DNA of 64,000 nucleotides from Microcyclospora pomicola (taxonomy: Eukaryota; Ascomycota; Dothideomycetes; Capnodiales). This document shows positions 43,085-57,214 of the stretch, piece after piece. Position numbers and translations under genes: made by a program. Position 1 is the stretch's first letter. Every line of letters starts with the position of its first letter. The notes under the pieces were generated by a model, which searched no databases, was not told where the DNA came from, and saw only the letters and a list, made by a program, of their open reading frames with translations. Location of the stretch: positions 248,001 through 312,000 of the forward strand of contig NHNY01000008.1 of the NCBI GenBank assembly GCA_002786065.1. Reading direction: 5' to 3'.

Positions 43085-46000
43085 ATGCCTTCGCTGATCA
43101 CACATGTCCTCACCGCCGCCTCTCTAGCTGCCTATGTCCGCCGCTGCTGCTTGGCGGAGGCAGTCGACTTCAGTTCTCTATCTTCGACCACATCTCCCAT
43201 ATTCATCGCGCCGCTTCACCCTTTGGCAGTGCCGTTGGTCTTCTGGCTCAAGCTAATTTGTGTGTGTCTGGCGCTTTTCTGGTCAGTCATTGTGCGCGCA
43301 CAGAATACCTCAGGCAATTGCTTACCATAGACCAGGCTGGTTTACCGCGCACTACAGGTCATCCACAAGCCACTTGACGAACTCGCCGCGCTCCTCGGAT
43401 TCGATGTGCCTCTTACACCCGATATCAACCTCGCGAGCATAAAAGCAGATGGAGCGATTGTGCACTGGTTCGTGCCGGACAAGCAAAGACAGCGAACTTC
43501 GCTCAAATTCGAGATTTACCTCAATGGCTCTGTGCTGGACACGGTCCCGGTCACATATAATGCCGTGACAATCAGTGGCCTCCAGCCGAGTACCTACTAT
43601 GTAGTGCGCATTGCCTTGGTCAACAGCCATGATTTCGGGTCAAGAAGTGAACCTATTCGATTCAAGACAAGGCCTGCTTCCACAGCGGATTTCTTCGCAG
43701 CTGCTGCCGAGCATCATGAGAATGACCATGATGGCTCTACCGAAACCCTACCGTATGTGCATCAATACCGCGGCCTCAAGGATGTGACACCAGCCAGCGT
43801 TGATGCGGCGCCGATAGTCAGAGAGGGGACCCTGATCCGGAAACGTAGCATGATCGCGCGTCGTGCGTCAAATGCGCTTGTAAACCTGGAGAGCAAGCCT
43901 GAGCAATGGGCTGACAGTACCACTCCGTTGGATGGCCATGAGACTCTTCAAGAATTGACTGCGAAGCTGGATCTGATCCGTAGGGAGACGGAGGATGTTG
44001 AGCGGCAGGCAAAGGACGAAGAGGAAGACGAGGTCAGGGAGAAGGAGAAGATGATCGAAGAGCGAGATAGGCTGAAAGCTGAGACGGCGGAAAAGGAGAA
44101 GGCAAGCCGTGAACTGAAGCGTTCCATTAACATGTTGGAGCGCCAGAACACTGCTGCGCAGGGTGATCGCACTAAGCATGAGCGTTTACTGCTGCAGAAG
44201 AAGCAGGAGCGCCAAAGACTTGTTGATGATATGGTCAAATGGGAACGCGAGATTGTCGAGATGAGCGACGACGTGAAGCGCATAGCGCAGGCAAAAGAGG
44301 ACTACTTGGAACAGGTTGAAGAGGAGAAAAAGGCAATGCGCAACAAGCTCACCGAGGAAGCTGCCGCCATTCGCACTCTGGACGACAGCATACGGGAAAT
44401 GAATGCCGACTACAAGAAGATTGAGCGAGCCATGAAGAACAACTCACCCGCTGGTGGGAACGAGCCAGAGCCCAGTCTTGTTCAGCAACTACAGCAGGAT
44501 GCTGAGGAAGAACGCCAATGGATTGCGCATCGTGCGACATTGCAAGCGCAATATGCCATGTCATTCCAGGCCCTGGAGTCTGCGAAACGATTCTACGCCG
44601 ACCAACAACGATATCTGGAGTCGCTCCGAGCCGAGCGGCGCAGGACTGAGGAGGTCGCCCAGACACAGATAGGCTCATCACCTCCAACGCAAGAGCGATT
44701 GGCCAGGAAAGGGGACAGTCCTCTGAGTCGAACAGCGCAAAGCGAACACGGTAGCGCGGGCAGCTCGCACGTCGCGAGTCACGCAAACACGCAGTCGCCC
44801 TTGAATCATTCTCCTTTCGCCGCTTCTCTACAGGGCCTGTCACAAGGCTATCCGACGGCACCCTCACCATTTATCAACCTCCAGAACGGCATGACCTTAC
44901 ATGCAGGTACTATATCTGACGAAGATCGCGAACGGCTGACTGGAGGCGCACCCATGAGTCCAAGCGCAGGCGCTGAGCTGTTACCAACTAACTTGTTCAG
45001 TGATGAGGGGGAGCATAGAAGCGTCACGAATACAGTGCAGCCACTTCCAGGCTTAGGTTCTTTACCAGGTCTACCAAGCCTGCCTGGCCCACAGACCTTC
45101 CACAACGGCAACGACCACCAAATCCCGGGCCCAGCATCGCCGGGCTCGGTCAGCAGTAGGTCACCAAGCGTATTTGCAAGTCCGCGCGAGAACAGCCACA
45201 CCGGGATAGGGTCACCAGAATACTTTGTGGATGCCGATCGACAGTCTATCCGGTCAAATCGCTCGAACCGGGCTGCCAGCGGCTCGGGCGGACTCGCAGC
45301 GAGTCGATTTAGCAGCATGTTCGGCATCAAGCCACGGGTCAAACCCATCACGTCAGAGGACGGACCTGCGTTGGGTAAGGCACACAGCCATTCGATGCCA
45401 AGGGCCGACCAGGGGCTGGCAGGCATCGATGCAGCATCGCGGAAGAGAAATAGCAGTATCTCCGGATCCGCCATCACTCTTGATGGTGCATCAGACCCCT
45501 CGACCGAAATGCCTGCAACATCTCGAAGACGGTTCGGGCTTTTTGGGCGCGAAAAGAGCGACGGGTGGCCAACAAACTTTACATCATTCACGCGTCGTCC
45601 CGCGTCGCCGAGGCCAGGATCGACTCACTCTACTGAACTGCCACGGCCTTCCTTTGACAGTAGTCGTTGGGGCGTGGGTGTAGGAGATCCCTGGCCGACT
45701 TCAGATATGAATGGACCAGCACGTAATAGTCCTTTGGGGTTCGGTCCAGCTTGGAACACGCCATCTCTACAGCCGGCACGTCTATACGGTTCTCGAGTTG
45801 CATCACGCCGACCTTCCGCTCAATATGGTCCAGCTCTTGCTGAGCACATCATGGAAGCTGACGACCCTGACGTTCTTTATCCAGACCAGGGAACACAATT
45901 GGCTCCCATCGGCACCAAACCATCGCCAGGATTTCAAAAAACAGATTCTGAACTGGATGACGCGCAGCCCACACTCAACCCTAATGCCAAGAGCTTCAAG

Positions 46001-46669
46001 AGTCTCTTCTCGGGTACGAGCCGGAAAGACAAAAGCAAAAGCTCTACCGAGAAGAACTCGTTGTCCAATGCTTCTGCCAGCAACACTCCGAATCTCAGGC
46101 AGCTCGACGACGATGACGCCTCTCCCACCAACAGCCGCAAATCCCGCGACACGCGCGACAATCACAGCTTGGCCACGACTGAATCTTCCATCGCCGAGTC
46201 CGGCCGCAATTCCACCGATCTCGTTCTGACTCCCTCCTACGCAACCTCGACAGACGCGCCTTCGCCGTTAATTGGTAGTCTCGGCTCCACGGGTAAGGAG
46301 TCGCTGATGGCCAAAATTACTCGCAAGTCATCCTCGAGCAAATTCTCCTTGCCCACCTTCAAGCGGGAGAAGAGCCGCCTGCTGGTGGATCAAGGCCAAC
46401 CCACCTCCGCCGGTGCTTCACCGTCGACCCCTACCGGACCCCATGAAGATGATGAAGATCGGCTGAGCGCGAGCCTGAGCAGCCTTCATGACGGTGTTTC
46501 AAGAGACCAGCCACGAGAGAGGGACAACAGGTCGAGCACCAGGAGCTGGAGCAGCGTGCTCAAGCTTGGTAAGAAGAGAGCTGGCGGTGAGACGCCTAGT
46601 GTAAGTGGAATGAGTGCTGCGAGTGGACCGGACGAAGGGGAGGAGCTGGATGATGGTGGAGAATATTGA
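43085..46669 (+). CDS. Membrane-anchored fibronectin-III / coiled-coil protein
   Basis: Exon 1 is 43085-43285 and exon 2 is 43358-46669, giving about 1,170 aa. Exon 1 encodes hydrophobic segments (AVPLVFWLKLICVCLALFW). After the join come KPLDELAALLGFDVPLTP and a fibronectin type III fold (ADGAIVHWFVPD, FEIYLNGSVLDTV, SGLQPSTYYVVRIALVNSHD). A long charged coiled coil follows, about residues 270-400, rich in Glu/Lys. Then come several hundred low-complexity Ser/Pro-rich residues. The frame is open upstream of the coil only from a GTG, which is why a first exon is needed. Homologues of this layout are common in Pezizomycotina; their function is not known to me. Confidence 0.8.
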
Positions 46670-47693
46670 AGCGGCGGACATGTAGCTGAGTTGGATACCC
46701 TTGACTGATCATCTATTTCATCATCACGAACAGTCGCCAGTATCGTTTCTTCAATCACAAGCGGTGTATAGAGATCTGCAAAAACGCATGTGCAAGTGAT
46801 TCGTCCATCGAGGCCGAGGTGATACGCAGGGAAGAGCCGTTGCGCGGGTAGGATGCAGGTCAATGCACACAAATCCCAGCAGGGTGATGAATGTGTCGAC
46901 CCCTGCTCCTGCACGAGCGCTGTCAGCCGTCTCACGAGCGTGATAGACGCGTGAATGCTGCAGCACAACCTACAGTAGAAGTAGCACGTATATGTACGCA
47001 CTAGGTCCATAGATACCGTAAGTATCGACCACGAACCCGACATTCAGGTCCCCAACCGACACGCTCGAGACGGCACGTCCGGCATCTCCCTCCCAAGCGC
47101 GTCGGGCCCGTCGGGACTGAGCTACCGCCGGCGCTGGGCCGTTGCCGAAACCCTCGCGCGTCCCAGAATACTGCCTGTTCGGGGATAAATCTCCCGTGCT
47201 GCTTATCGTCGCCCAGCTCGACGCACCGTCCACCAGCCAATTGCTCGTACAGGCGCTGGGCGGCGCATGATAGGCGGACACTGTGCAGTGCGTGCAGGAT
47301 GCGGTGGGCGAACTACTTTCTCGTCGGGACGTTGGGGGATGGGCGCGAGGCGCGAGGCGCGTTGGGCGCAAGCTTTGCTGTTGCGGCGTGGTGTGATCGT
47401 GCTGGCTGCATGGTTGTGTGTGGTGCATGCCGTTGCGCAGCTGCTCGTGCATGATAAGAACCAGGACCTGGAGCCGGGGGAGGCACAGCTTGTTGCTGTC
47501 GCTCCCTTTCTGCTTGGTTTCTTGCTGGACAATATATATATACAGTATTCTCTGGTATCTTGGAAGTGGGCACGCGTGTGAACCTGGATCTACGTTCTGG
47601 ACTTGGTCGGCTCATCAGCTAGGATAGCACACGAACCTCCGGATCTTCTACAGAGCCACGAGGGCGGCGAGAGCCCCTTCTCGGATTAAAATC
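46670..47693. other. Interval upstream of the permease gene
   Basis: No supported gene. Opposing short frames near 46.9-47.6 kb overlap each other and are compositional. Confidence 0.5.
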
Positions 47694-49542
47694 ATGGACG
47701 AGAAACCAGCCAACAGCTCAAGTCCGGACGTCTTCGAAGCTGACCGCCGACACAGCGAGGCGGAAGGCGAGACTCTCGAGGCCGTTCTGGGCTACAAGCC
47801 TGAGCTCCAGCGCAACCGGTCACTATGGACGCTGCTCTTCCAGTCTCTCGCCATCGCGGCCATTCCGTACGGCGAGGGGTCGCCGCTGATGTCGGCCATC
47901 ATCGGCGGTGGCCAGCTGTCCATCTTCCTGGGCTGGATCGTGGTGTTGATTTTGGACGAATGCGTTGCGCTCTCGCTAGGTGAGCTGGCGAGTCGGTATC
48001 CGACGTCTGGTGGACCGAGTTACTGGGCATATCAGGTCGCGCCAAAGTGGAAGACGGCGTTGGCGTACATCACCGGCTGGATCTTCATGATTGGAAACTG
48101 GACGATTACGCTGTCGGGTACGTGGGGTTGGGAGCAGCTCGCCCGGAATGTTTCTGCTGGCATCGTGTACTGATCAAACTGCTAGTGAACTTCGGATTCG
48201 CCTCCCTCATCAGCGCAACGGTCTCGATGTACCATCCGGACTTCACGATGAATGCCTGGCAACTCCTTCTGGTGTTCTACGCCATCTGTATCGGAACCTT
48301 CCTGATCTGCGCATTCTTCAACAAATGGCTTCCCATGATCGACACGATCTGTGCCGCCTGGACCGCTATCTCCATCCTCGTGATCCTCATCGCGCTGTCG
48401 GTGAAAGCTGACGTCGGAAGACACAGCGCAGCGTATACGCTTGGTAATTACGACGAAAGCCTGTCGGGCTGGGGCGGATTCACCTTCTTCATCGGACTTC
48501 TCCCAGCGGCCTACACGTTTTCCGCCATCGGGATGATCTCATCTATGGCGGAGGAGTGCGCCGACCCGGCGATCAAGGTTCCCAAAGCCATCAGCCTGTG
48601 CGTTCCTGTCGGTGGTATCGCCGGCCTGTTCTTCATCATCCCGATCTGCGCCACTCTGCCACCGCTTGCGGACATATACGCGAATGCTCCCGGTGGACAA
48701 GTAGGTTCGCACACAACTACTTCGATCGATGCATCATGCTAACCAGCAATCGACTGCAGGCACTCCCATACATCTTCCACGTCGTCATGGGCTCTCCGGG
48801 CGGCGGGCTCGGGCTGATCTTCCTCGTCCTCGGCATCACGCTGTTCTGCTCCATCAGCATCACCGTCGCCGCATCGCGATGTACCTGGGCCATGGCCCGC
48901 GACAATGCCATGCCGGTACGACCATCCATCTCCCCCCATATCCCTCTTGACACTAATCTCACCACCCTCAGGGCGCCGCCCTCTTCTCCAAAGTCGACAC
49001 CCGCCTCGGCGTCCCCGTCTACTCCCTGATCCTCGTGACCATCATCCAAATGCTGCTGGGCCTGATCAACCTGGGCAGCACCTCGGCCTTCACGGCCTTC
49101 GTGTCGGTCGGCGTGCAGGCGCTCGCGCTCGCCTACGGCATCCCCATCGGCATCAGCCTGCTGTGCGGGCGCGCCGAAGTCCTGCGCGCGCGCTGGAACC
49201 TCGGCGCGCTCGCCGGCGCGGCCGTCAACGTGCTCGCCCTCGCGTGGATCGCCTTCGAGCTCGTGCTCTTCTCCATGCCCACGCTGCTGCCCACCACCGC
49301 CGTCGCCATGAACTACTCCAGCGTCGTGCTGGTCGGCTTCGGCCTTATTGCGGCCGTGTGGTATGTGCTGCACTCGCGCAAATGTAAGTCTCTCTCCTTG
49401 CTGGGGAGTTCTCTCCTCATTTCATCACCCCTCCAACAATCCCACCTCCCAGTGAATACTCCGTGTCGAAGAACCAAGCAACTAACGACTCGTCTGCGTG
49501 ACATTAGCATATCACGGCCCCCCGGCCTCCGAAGGCCTCTAA
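47694..49542 (+). CDS. APC-superfamily amino-acid/GABA/choline permease
   Basis: The five exons are 47694-48117, 48186-48700, 48760-48915, 48972-49383 and 49508-49542, giving 513 aa. After a soluble acidic N-terminus comes YKPELQRNRSLWTLLFQSLAIAAIP, the start typical of the Uga4/Hnm1-type permeases. About 12 helices follow, with SLGELASRYPTSGGPSYWAY, AAYTFSAIGMISSMAEECADPAIKVPKAI and TVAASRCTWAMARDNAMP. The tail ends SYHGPPASEGL. It should import GABA, choline or another amino compound with protons at the plasma membrane. The substrate cannot be settled from sequence alone. The last intron (124 bases) precedes a 35-base terminal exon. Confidence 0.88.
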
Positions 49543-50883
49543 CCCATCCTCGTGTGTTCCTCCTTTTGCCCTTCACCAATAATGAGATCGTACACATCTA
49601 CCTTAGTTTCAATGACACCACAAAGCCCATAGACCTGCGCAACCCCTCTTCTCATGTCACAAGATGTCCTATCAGACTTGACATTCGTAATGTCAGAGAA
49701 CCAACAACTTCCATTCAATCCATACCTTATATTTCGCCGTCCTCGCCTCATATGTAGATGCTAAGTAAGACTTAGATATCTCGTGCCTGCACGCGATACC
49801 ACAAGCGGCGCAGGCAAGGTAGGTAAATTGGTAGGTAGCTAACGTATTCTTCTTCTTCCAAAATCCCCTCTCCAAACATCACGGTCCACTCTGTGGGTAG
49901 AGCAAGGTGGAAACTGCAATAAGAGATTCGTTACGGCCCAATTTATCACTCTACAGGGTAAGGTATACGTCCATGAGCAATCTTCAGTTCGATGCATAGG
50001 TGTTGATAGCGTAGACATGATCATTTTCATCCTCTCAATTCCATTTCCACTTTCATCACCTTCGACCGCCCGATTCAATTTACCAGAGCGCAAGAGATCG
50101 ATTCACGTTGAGGATGTATGTGGCACGCAACAAGGAAGTAGAAGTGGAAGAGGAAAAAGAAGAAGACGAAGCAGCAGCTTAAAAAATAATTCAACCTCCC
50201 CTCGAAACGTCTCGCACAGGTCAAGTGTACCGCATACGGTATCTCTACTTCGTAGCGCAGACGATCGCAGCGAATGGCTACTTACGGCTGCAGTTCCAGC
50301 TTTAGCTCTAGCTAAGGTAAGGTAAGGTACTGTATACTTGCGCAACCACCCTCCTCTGTGCAGATCGCTGGAGGATTCATCCTTCATCTTCCTTCTTTGT
50401 CTTCATCGCGCGGTAGGTAGGTACCTATCATGACGTGACATGATGAGTTGTCCTCTCCCTTCTCCCTCCACCCCTCCACATGAGCGGGATCCGCGTCAAT
50501 GGCACACACTGCATTGCATTGCACTTCATTTACGTGCACATGCACATGCACGCTCCTGACCCATGGAGATGACGCCTGCGCCTGCATGCCGCTCGCGAAC
50601 GCCTGCGCAATGGACACCGTTCGAATGTGAAATGACAAGATTCGGCGTGATAATAATGGAAAGCGCTCGTCGCTATGCATACTGAACGCCCAAAGGTAGA
50701 GGAAGAGGAGGAGGGCGGACAGGTCGGTTGCTTGATCGAGGGTTTTCGGTAGCCTATGGCATAGGGCGTTGTTCATTGTGGGGATTTGAGTCGTAATATT
50801 GGAAGCGACGCTCCACGGGAACAGCGTGAAGGTGTTCGCCTGTAGGCGCTCCAGAAAGTCCAGCACGCGCTGGCTGGTCATAC
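49543..50883. other. Convergent 3' interval with GGTA-rich tracts
   Basis: Lies between two stops facing each other. It contains short tandem GGTA/AGGT tracts (near 49817, 50310 and 50415) and a purine-rich run at about 50127-50180. No gene seen. Confidence 0.5.
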
Positions 50884-53800
50884 TCAACTGCTGTTAGCTC
50901 GGATAAGCGCCTCCTAATCATCCTCGTTAGCACTCAATTTGACAAATGGAAACCAAGCTCTCAAGGTAGTCTTACCCTCAGCATCGGATCATCCTGCTCC
51001 GCCGTCAATATCGCCGGAGACTCCAACCCTGCCGGGCCACCTTCAGTATACCCTCTCGCGATCAGCTCTGGCCGCGCCGGCGCAGAAAGCCTACCGGGCT
51101 CCTCGGGCAGATCAGCATTCTCCACACGGAAGCTACGGTTGTCGTTCTTGCGTTCCAGCAATGCACCACCGAGCGTGGCACATTTCAGGATCGTCTGGAT
51201 CAATTGGGCGGGCTTGAGGGGTTTCGATAGATACTCGTCCATCTGCGCCTGGATGCATTTCTCGCGGTCGCCGAGCATGGCATGCGCCGTCAAAGCGATG
51301 ATGGGCGAGCGCGCGAGATCGTGCGCCTGCTCGTACTCGCGGATCTTGCCGGTGGCTTCGAAGCCACCCATCACGGGCATCTGGACGTCCATGAGCACGA
51401 CGTCGAAGCGTTTGCGCTTGATGTTCTCGAAGGCCTCGAGCCCGTTGTTGGCGACTGTCACCTTGTGGTTATGCTTCGTCAGGATCTTGACGGCCAATTT
51501 CTGGTTCACGGCGTTGTCTTCGGCCAAGAGGATGTCAAATGTCCGAGAATGATCGGCGGAGATGGGAGCTGCCCGTCCCTCAAGAGCGGGAATGAGTGCA
51601 TTGCCCAGGTCGATGGGCAAGCATGGCGTGGTCATGTAGCTCGCGATGCCGTTCTCGAGAGCTGTCTTGAAGTTGACTGAGATGGTGGGCGCCAGCATGA
51701 CGATCGGGACATATTTGAACCTCTCCAGACTGCGCATCTTTTGGGCGACCTCTGTTTGATCGACAATAACGCAGTCATATACTTCCGCAGTACCGATCTC
51801 CGAGGGCGGTGTCTTGCCAGCAGACACCACACAGGGTACCAAATCCAACGTTTGTATGCATTCCGCGATCTCGTCAGGACGACTAGTGTGCCCATGATCC
51901 ACAAACAGAACTTTATGCTTTCGATACTGCTGCAGCTGTGGCATGATCCTTGCGACATCCGGGTTGCCAACACGAGAGTGGCAGGTGAAGAAGAACGTGC
52001 TGCCAGAGCCGTATGTCGATTCCACCCACATTTTTCCGCGCATGAGCGTGACCAGCCGTCTCGAGATCGAAAGGCCCAAGCCAGTCCCGCCAAATTTACG
52101 AGTCGTCGAGCCGTCGGCCTGTTGGAAGGTATCGAAGATGAGATCAAGCTTGTTGTGGTGAATGCCAATGCCTGTATCGGAGACGGCAAACTTCACAACC
52201 ACTTCACCGCTCTCGCAAGGTGTAGTCTTGTCCGCCAGGATTCTCACTCTCACCTCACCATCTTCTGTAAACTTGATCGCGTTTCCTGCCAAATTCAGAA
52301 TGATCTGTCTCAACCGGAACGAGTCTCCAACAATGTAATCCGGCACCGAGCTGTCCACATCGTACACCAGACTGATGTTCTTTTCGTTCGCTCTGACAGC
52401 AAGCGACTTGAGGCTGTTAAACACAAGACTTCTCAGTGAGAACGGCTCCTCTTCCAGGATCATGCGGTTGGCCTCGATCTTGGAAATGTCCAGAATATCG
52501 TCGATGATTGTTAGTAGGCTGTTCGCGAGGGAAAACACAATATTCAACATGTCTCTCTGGTTCTGTTCGAGCTCGGTGTCCAAAGTAAGCTGAGTCATGC
52601 CAATGATTCCATTCATCGGTGTGCGGATCTCGTGAGACATATTCGCCAGGAACTCGGATTTGGTCTTGTTGGCCAGTTCGGCGGCTTCTCTTGCCTTGTT
52701 GTTTCGCTGGATACTCTCTCGCAAGCTAGACACCATCTTGTTGATCTTGTTCTTCAGTTCGTTCATCTCGCCGGAAGCTTCGACGGTGATCATCTTTGAA
52801 AAATTACCAGCCATGGCCGCGTTGGAAATGTCGCCAAAAGCCCTGACCTGACTTGTCAAGTTCTGAGCCTAAAGTGGTGTAAGCAACGTTCCACCGAACC
52901 CGAATCTTCATTCACTTACCATGATGTTGACATCGGTCGTAATCTCCTTCCACCGTCCTGTGATGCCATCAACTTCAGCTTGGCCACCCATCTTGCCATC
53001 GACTCCGACATCCCTGGCTACACGCTTCACTGCCAGAGACCACGCGTCGAGACGAGTCACCATGTCGTTGACGGTATCTTTCAGCGTCTGGATCTCTCCT
53101 TGTGCGTGGACTTTGATGCGTTGAGTCATGTCGCCGCGAGCAATGGCTTGCGTAACGTCGGATATGCTCCGCACCTGGTTTGTGAGGTTGCCAGCCATAG
53201 TATTCACATTGTCTGTGAGGTCCTTCCATTTGCCTTCGACATTCTTGACTTGGGCCTGTCCGCCTAAAGTGCCCTCGGTGCCGACCTCGCGGGCCACTTT
53301 CGAGACTTCGAATGCAAAAGTGCTCAAGCGATCCACCATGTCGTTGATGGTGTTCTTCAGCAACAGTATCTCGCCCTTTACCTCGGCTTCGACCTTCCTG
53401 CTCAAATCGCCCTTGGCGACGGCTGTTGTGACTTCTGCGATCTCACGGACCTGCAAAACAATGAGCTATTGGTAGTACTCTGTTGGTGGGGCGATACATA
53501 CCTGTGTCGTCAAATTCATTGCCATGCCTAAAACGCGCATAATGTTAGCAAAATTTCGTTCTCACGCTGTCGATACGAGAAACTGTATGCATACCGTTGA
53601 CGTTCTCTGTGAGATCTTTCCACGTGCCTTCCACGCCGTGCACAGTCGCTTGTCCGCCTAATCGTCCTTCTGTGCCCACCTCGCGTGCAATCTTCGTGAC
53701 CTCATGTGCGAATTGTCTCAGCTGGTCCACCATATCGTTGATCGTGCTCTTGAGCTCAAGGATCTCGCCCTTACAGTGTGCCTTGACTTTCTGTGTCAAA

Positions 53801-55083
53801 TCTCCTTTTGCGACTGCTGTTGTGACTTCGGCAATGTCGCGCACTTGTGTCGTCAGGTTGTTGGCCTGTCCCGTCTGTTAGCCACAAATTCCTGCACCTG
53901 TGAGAATCTAGCATATACTGACCATCGCATTCACGTTGACGGTAAGGTCGTTCCACATTCCTTGCACACCTTCAATTTGCGCCTGGCCTCCCAGGACACC
54001 CTCCGTACCGACATCACGAGACACCCGAGTGACCTCGGTCGCAAATGTTCGCAGTTGATCCACCATCGTGTTGATGGTCTGCTGTAGTTGCAGGATCTCG
54101 CCTTTCGCAGGTCTCTGAATCTTGCGACTAAGATCACCCTGCGCCACTGCAGTCGTCACAACGGCGATTTCTCTTACTTGATCGGTCAAATTCTGTGCCA
54201 TCACATTTACGTTCTTCGTGAGCTCCGCCCAGATACCGTCCACCCCAGGAACCATAGCCTGCCCGCCGAGTTGACCTTCAGTGCCCACCTCCTTCGCAAG
54301 ATGTGTCACTTGGCTGGCAAAGATTTGCAATTGATCCACCATCTTGTTGATCGTGTGTTTGAAACGTGCGATTTCGGGGTCCTTTTCCGTCATATGGATC
54401 AGGACTTTCTTACTCAGGTCGCCCTCAGCTACAGCTGTGATGATGGTCCCGATTTCGCGAAGTACTTTCTGGTACGTGGCATTAATCTGCGCATTCTTCT
54501 CAATTTCTCGCTTCAGCTGTTCTATTGATGAGGAGTTGCCAAGTGTATCCAGCGCCTGCTTCGTAGCGGTCTGTTGGTGTGCCAGTTGTGACTTGATGCC
54601 GTCGATGAAGTCTTTCTGGCTCCTAATTTCTGCAGCTTGTTGATCGATGTGTTGCCGCAGGAACACAAACTGCTCCTCCGTAAGCTGCCGAGCCTCAGGC
54701 TCTCGTTCATTCTTAGCGAGAATGCTGTTGACCCGGGAGGTCATCTGTTGCCGCGGCGGATTGCCTCCAGAAACCAGGCGTTGTGGGCGCGGTGAGACAG
54801 GCGCCTCGCCAAAGGCCGACGACGCCGGCTCACTCGGAGTGACTGGGAGTACGCCTGCATTACTGGCAGCCGCAGTCTCAAGAACTTGTATCCGCGCCGC
54901 CAAACTGCTCAGCTCGCGCTCCAGCGTACGCTTCTCTACTGTATCCTCCCCCGGTAGTGTGATCTGACTGCTCTTCGCGCCATGAGTGCTGGCAGCCGCC
55001 GGAAAGTAGTGGTCTTGTGGACGAGATTTGGCGAAGGAGGAGAGAATGCTAGCGACCGCAGCGGACGTCTCCTCGTATGGCAT
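50884..55083 (-). CDS. nik1: Group III hybrid histidine kinase (Nik1/Os-1)
   Basis: The six exons are 55083-53923, 53865-53595, 53527-53502 (26 bases), 53450-52920, 52868-50976 and 50913-50884, giving 1,303 aa, the usual size. The N-terminal half is a ladder of HAMP repeats with the recurring phrase GTEGxLGGQA, VREIAxVTTAVAxGDL and NDMVDxL. The kinase core has the H-box [14 protein letters not shown] (His742), NAIKF, DTGIGI and GGTGLGLSI. The receiver has DILLAEDN and [11 protein letters not shown] (Asp1157). It is a cytosolic osmosensor feeding the Ypd1-Ssk1-HOG pathway and is the target of dicarboximide and phenylpyrrole fungicides. The last ten codons are read after a GTAAGA to GATTAG intron with branch GTGCTAAC; without it the tail would be VRLP. 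Confidence 0.96.
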
Positions 55084-57214
55084 AGCTGTAAGGACCGTCG
55101 TGAGGTGCTCCGGGCTATGGTGGGTGGTCGCCTAGTTCGGTCACGTCTCCATATCGTGCGTTTTTCACCAAGATGGCCGCGCTCGTATACGCTAGAGGCT
55201 GAATTTACGCGACTGAACCGCGGACTCTTGTTGTCGCAAAGTGATTGCTCATGCGGCGAGAGAGCCAGGTTGCAGCTGTAAGGAAGTCGTGGTGTGGCGA
55301 TGGGACGAAAGAGATTGTAGGTATGGTAGGCGCTCAGGTCGATATAGAGATGGTCGTAATATGGCGGATTGGGTAGTTAGGGTGGAGGACAGCAGGGGTG
55401 CTGAAGAGGTAGGCGAGCAGGGTCCACTTTTAGCTCCGGTGCTTGCGACCGAAGTGACGCGAGATTCTACTGGGCTTCTGCGGGTTGAAGTCCAATCGCA
55501 AGGAAGAGAGAAAGTTCTCAAAGTGAGTGGAGAGAATGGGAGACGAGAACAGCGATCATGTCAAGCAGGTTGATGCTGTTGCGAACAGCAGTCTGGAGAA
55601 GAAGCAGTTCATGAGCAGCCAGGCTCACACATGCAGCAGGAGAGCAGTGACGGAGGTGGTCGTGGCCTGAGAGACCCTGGCGCCGCTTAGCGCGGGCTGC
55701 TTATGATCCTTAACTTAGTCGAGCTGCGACTATTATCGTCCCGACCAAGACAATGCCACCATCCGACCTCCAGTCCCTGCAAAGACGAACATTTCGAACC
55801 TATGTAAGGATGTGCATTCGGCAGTTCAACGACGGTAACCGCCTGCATGCTGTGTCCTCGGCCTGCATAGGCGATCCTCAGCATAAACAGCCTGCCACGT
55901 CAAGCAACCCACAGCACGAAAAGGATGCATCTTTGCACAGCCCAAGTCCCTCAAAGCCGTCTCCTGCCAGGACCCTTTGTTGTTTCAAAGTGCTCAGAAG
56001 TGCAAAGATCGGCCCGGTGATCTCTGAGACAGTGGTACTGGTGGTGGACGGCCTCCATCACCTACACATTATCTCGCCCATCATTGCCTCCTTCGTGCCT
56101 AGGCTTTGGGCTATCAGGAAAGGTCGGCGCCATCCAGCGTGAGCTGTCACTTGAGATTTCCAACGCATCCGCGCTTACGAAGCTATACTGCCGAGAGTAC
56201 GGTAACGACCCAAATCCATCACTGGAACAGAAAACCCTGCATCTACCATAACTACTGGTCTTGGTATTGGATGCCCGTCTCATAAGACGACGGCCTTAGA
56301 TACCGGCGTGTGGCTACATACCGTAGATTTCATGTCCAAGGGTCTCTATCCACACGTGGCGCAACCTTATACGGCACATAGTTCCAGTGACAAGGCTTGG
56401 TATCAGTTCCGGCTTCGTATTCCTGTCGGGCTGCCGAGCGTTCACCGTCTGCGAACGAGATGCAGGGTATTTCGTACAGTGTCTTGAGAGGATGTCAGCG
56501 TGCAATGACACTACCTTACGGACTGGACCTTTAAAGTCTTTCACGGGATGGACATGAAGTTCTACAACCGATGTAGCTTGTGACGACCTAGGAACTCTCT
56601 CTGACCTCGTTCACTTTACAACGCATGCACGTAGGCTAAACGCGCGGCATTGTATAATGCGGCAATTATCTTGATAGACATGCTGCACATCGCCTCGAGT
56701 AGACATCGAGATACTGATGCATGCTGGGACCAGTATCGTTGAACTGAACCACGTACAAACTCTCGAGCTGAACCCTAGTGGCCTCGAAACTAGGTATCCT
56801 CTCGCATTTGCAGGATGCTTTATTTTGAGGTGAAGGACCATTCATAGTCTACACACGCTTCCCTACAGACGACCTCAGACTGCCTCATAACAATTTGCGC
56901 ATGGCATTCTTCACCGCTGTACACGACATTCATCTACATCAGGTACCTTCTTCTACTCCGAACGAGGATTTTGATATCCGAAGCAGTGCTTCCATCATCG
57001 CTCGGGGAACATTCTCCCGGCCCAGCTCACCCCACCAGCAGCCCACTCCACATCTTCCATCCTCAAATCGGCCACATGCCAATACGTCCAGCGGAACAAT
57101 TGTTCTACCTACAAGATCTCGCCGTGCTGAAAATGAGACGAGCTTCTATCCACACACGAACCCGTGCTGGGTCTCTCGACCTTTCCCTTTACGTCCCCTA
57201 AGCCAGCGCCCATC
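55084..57214. other. Long divergent intergenic interval
   Basis: Upstream of nik1 (minus) and of the rhamnose-dehydrogenase-like gene (plus). Its largest plus-strand frame (55753-56142, 129 codons) has no family signature. Long leaders are usual for group III kinase genes, but I cannot place elements. Confidence 0.5.

Noticed and set aside
55753-56142. A 129-codon frame upstream of nik1
   Set aside because: No domain, no splice support and no composition shift. It lies in the leader/promoter region between divergent genes.
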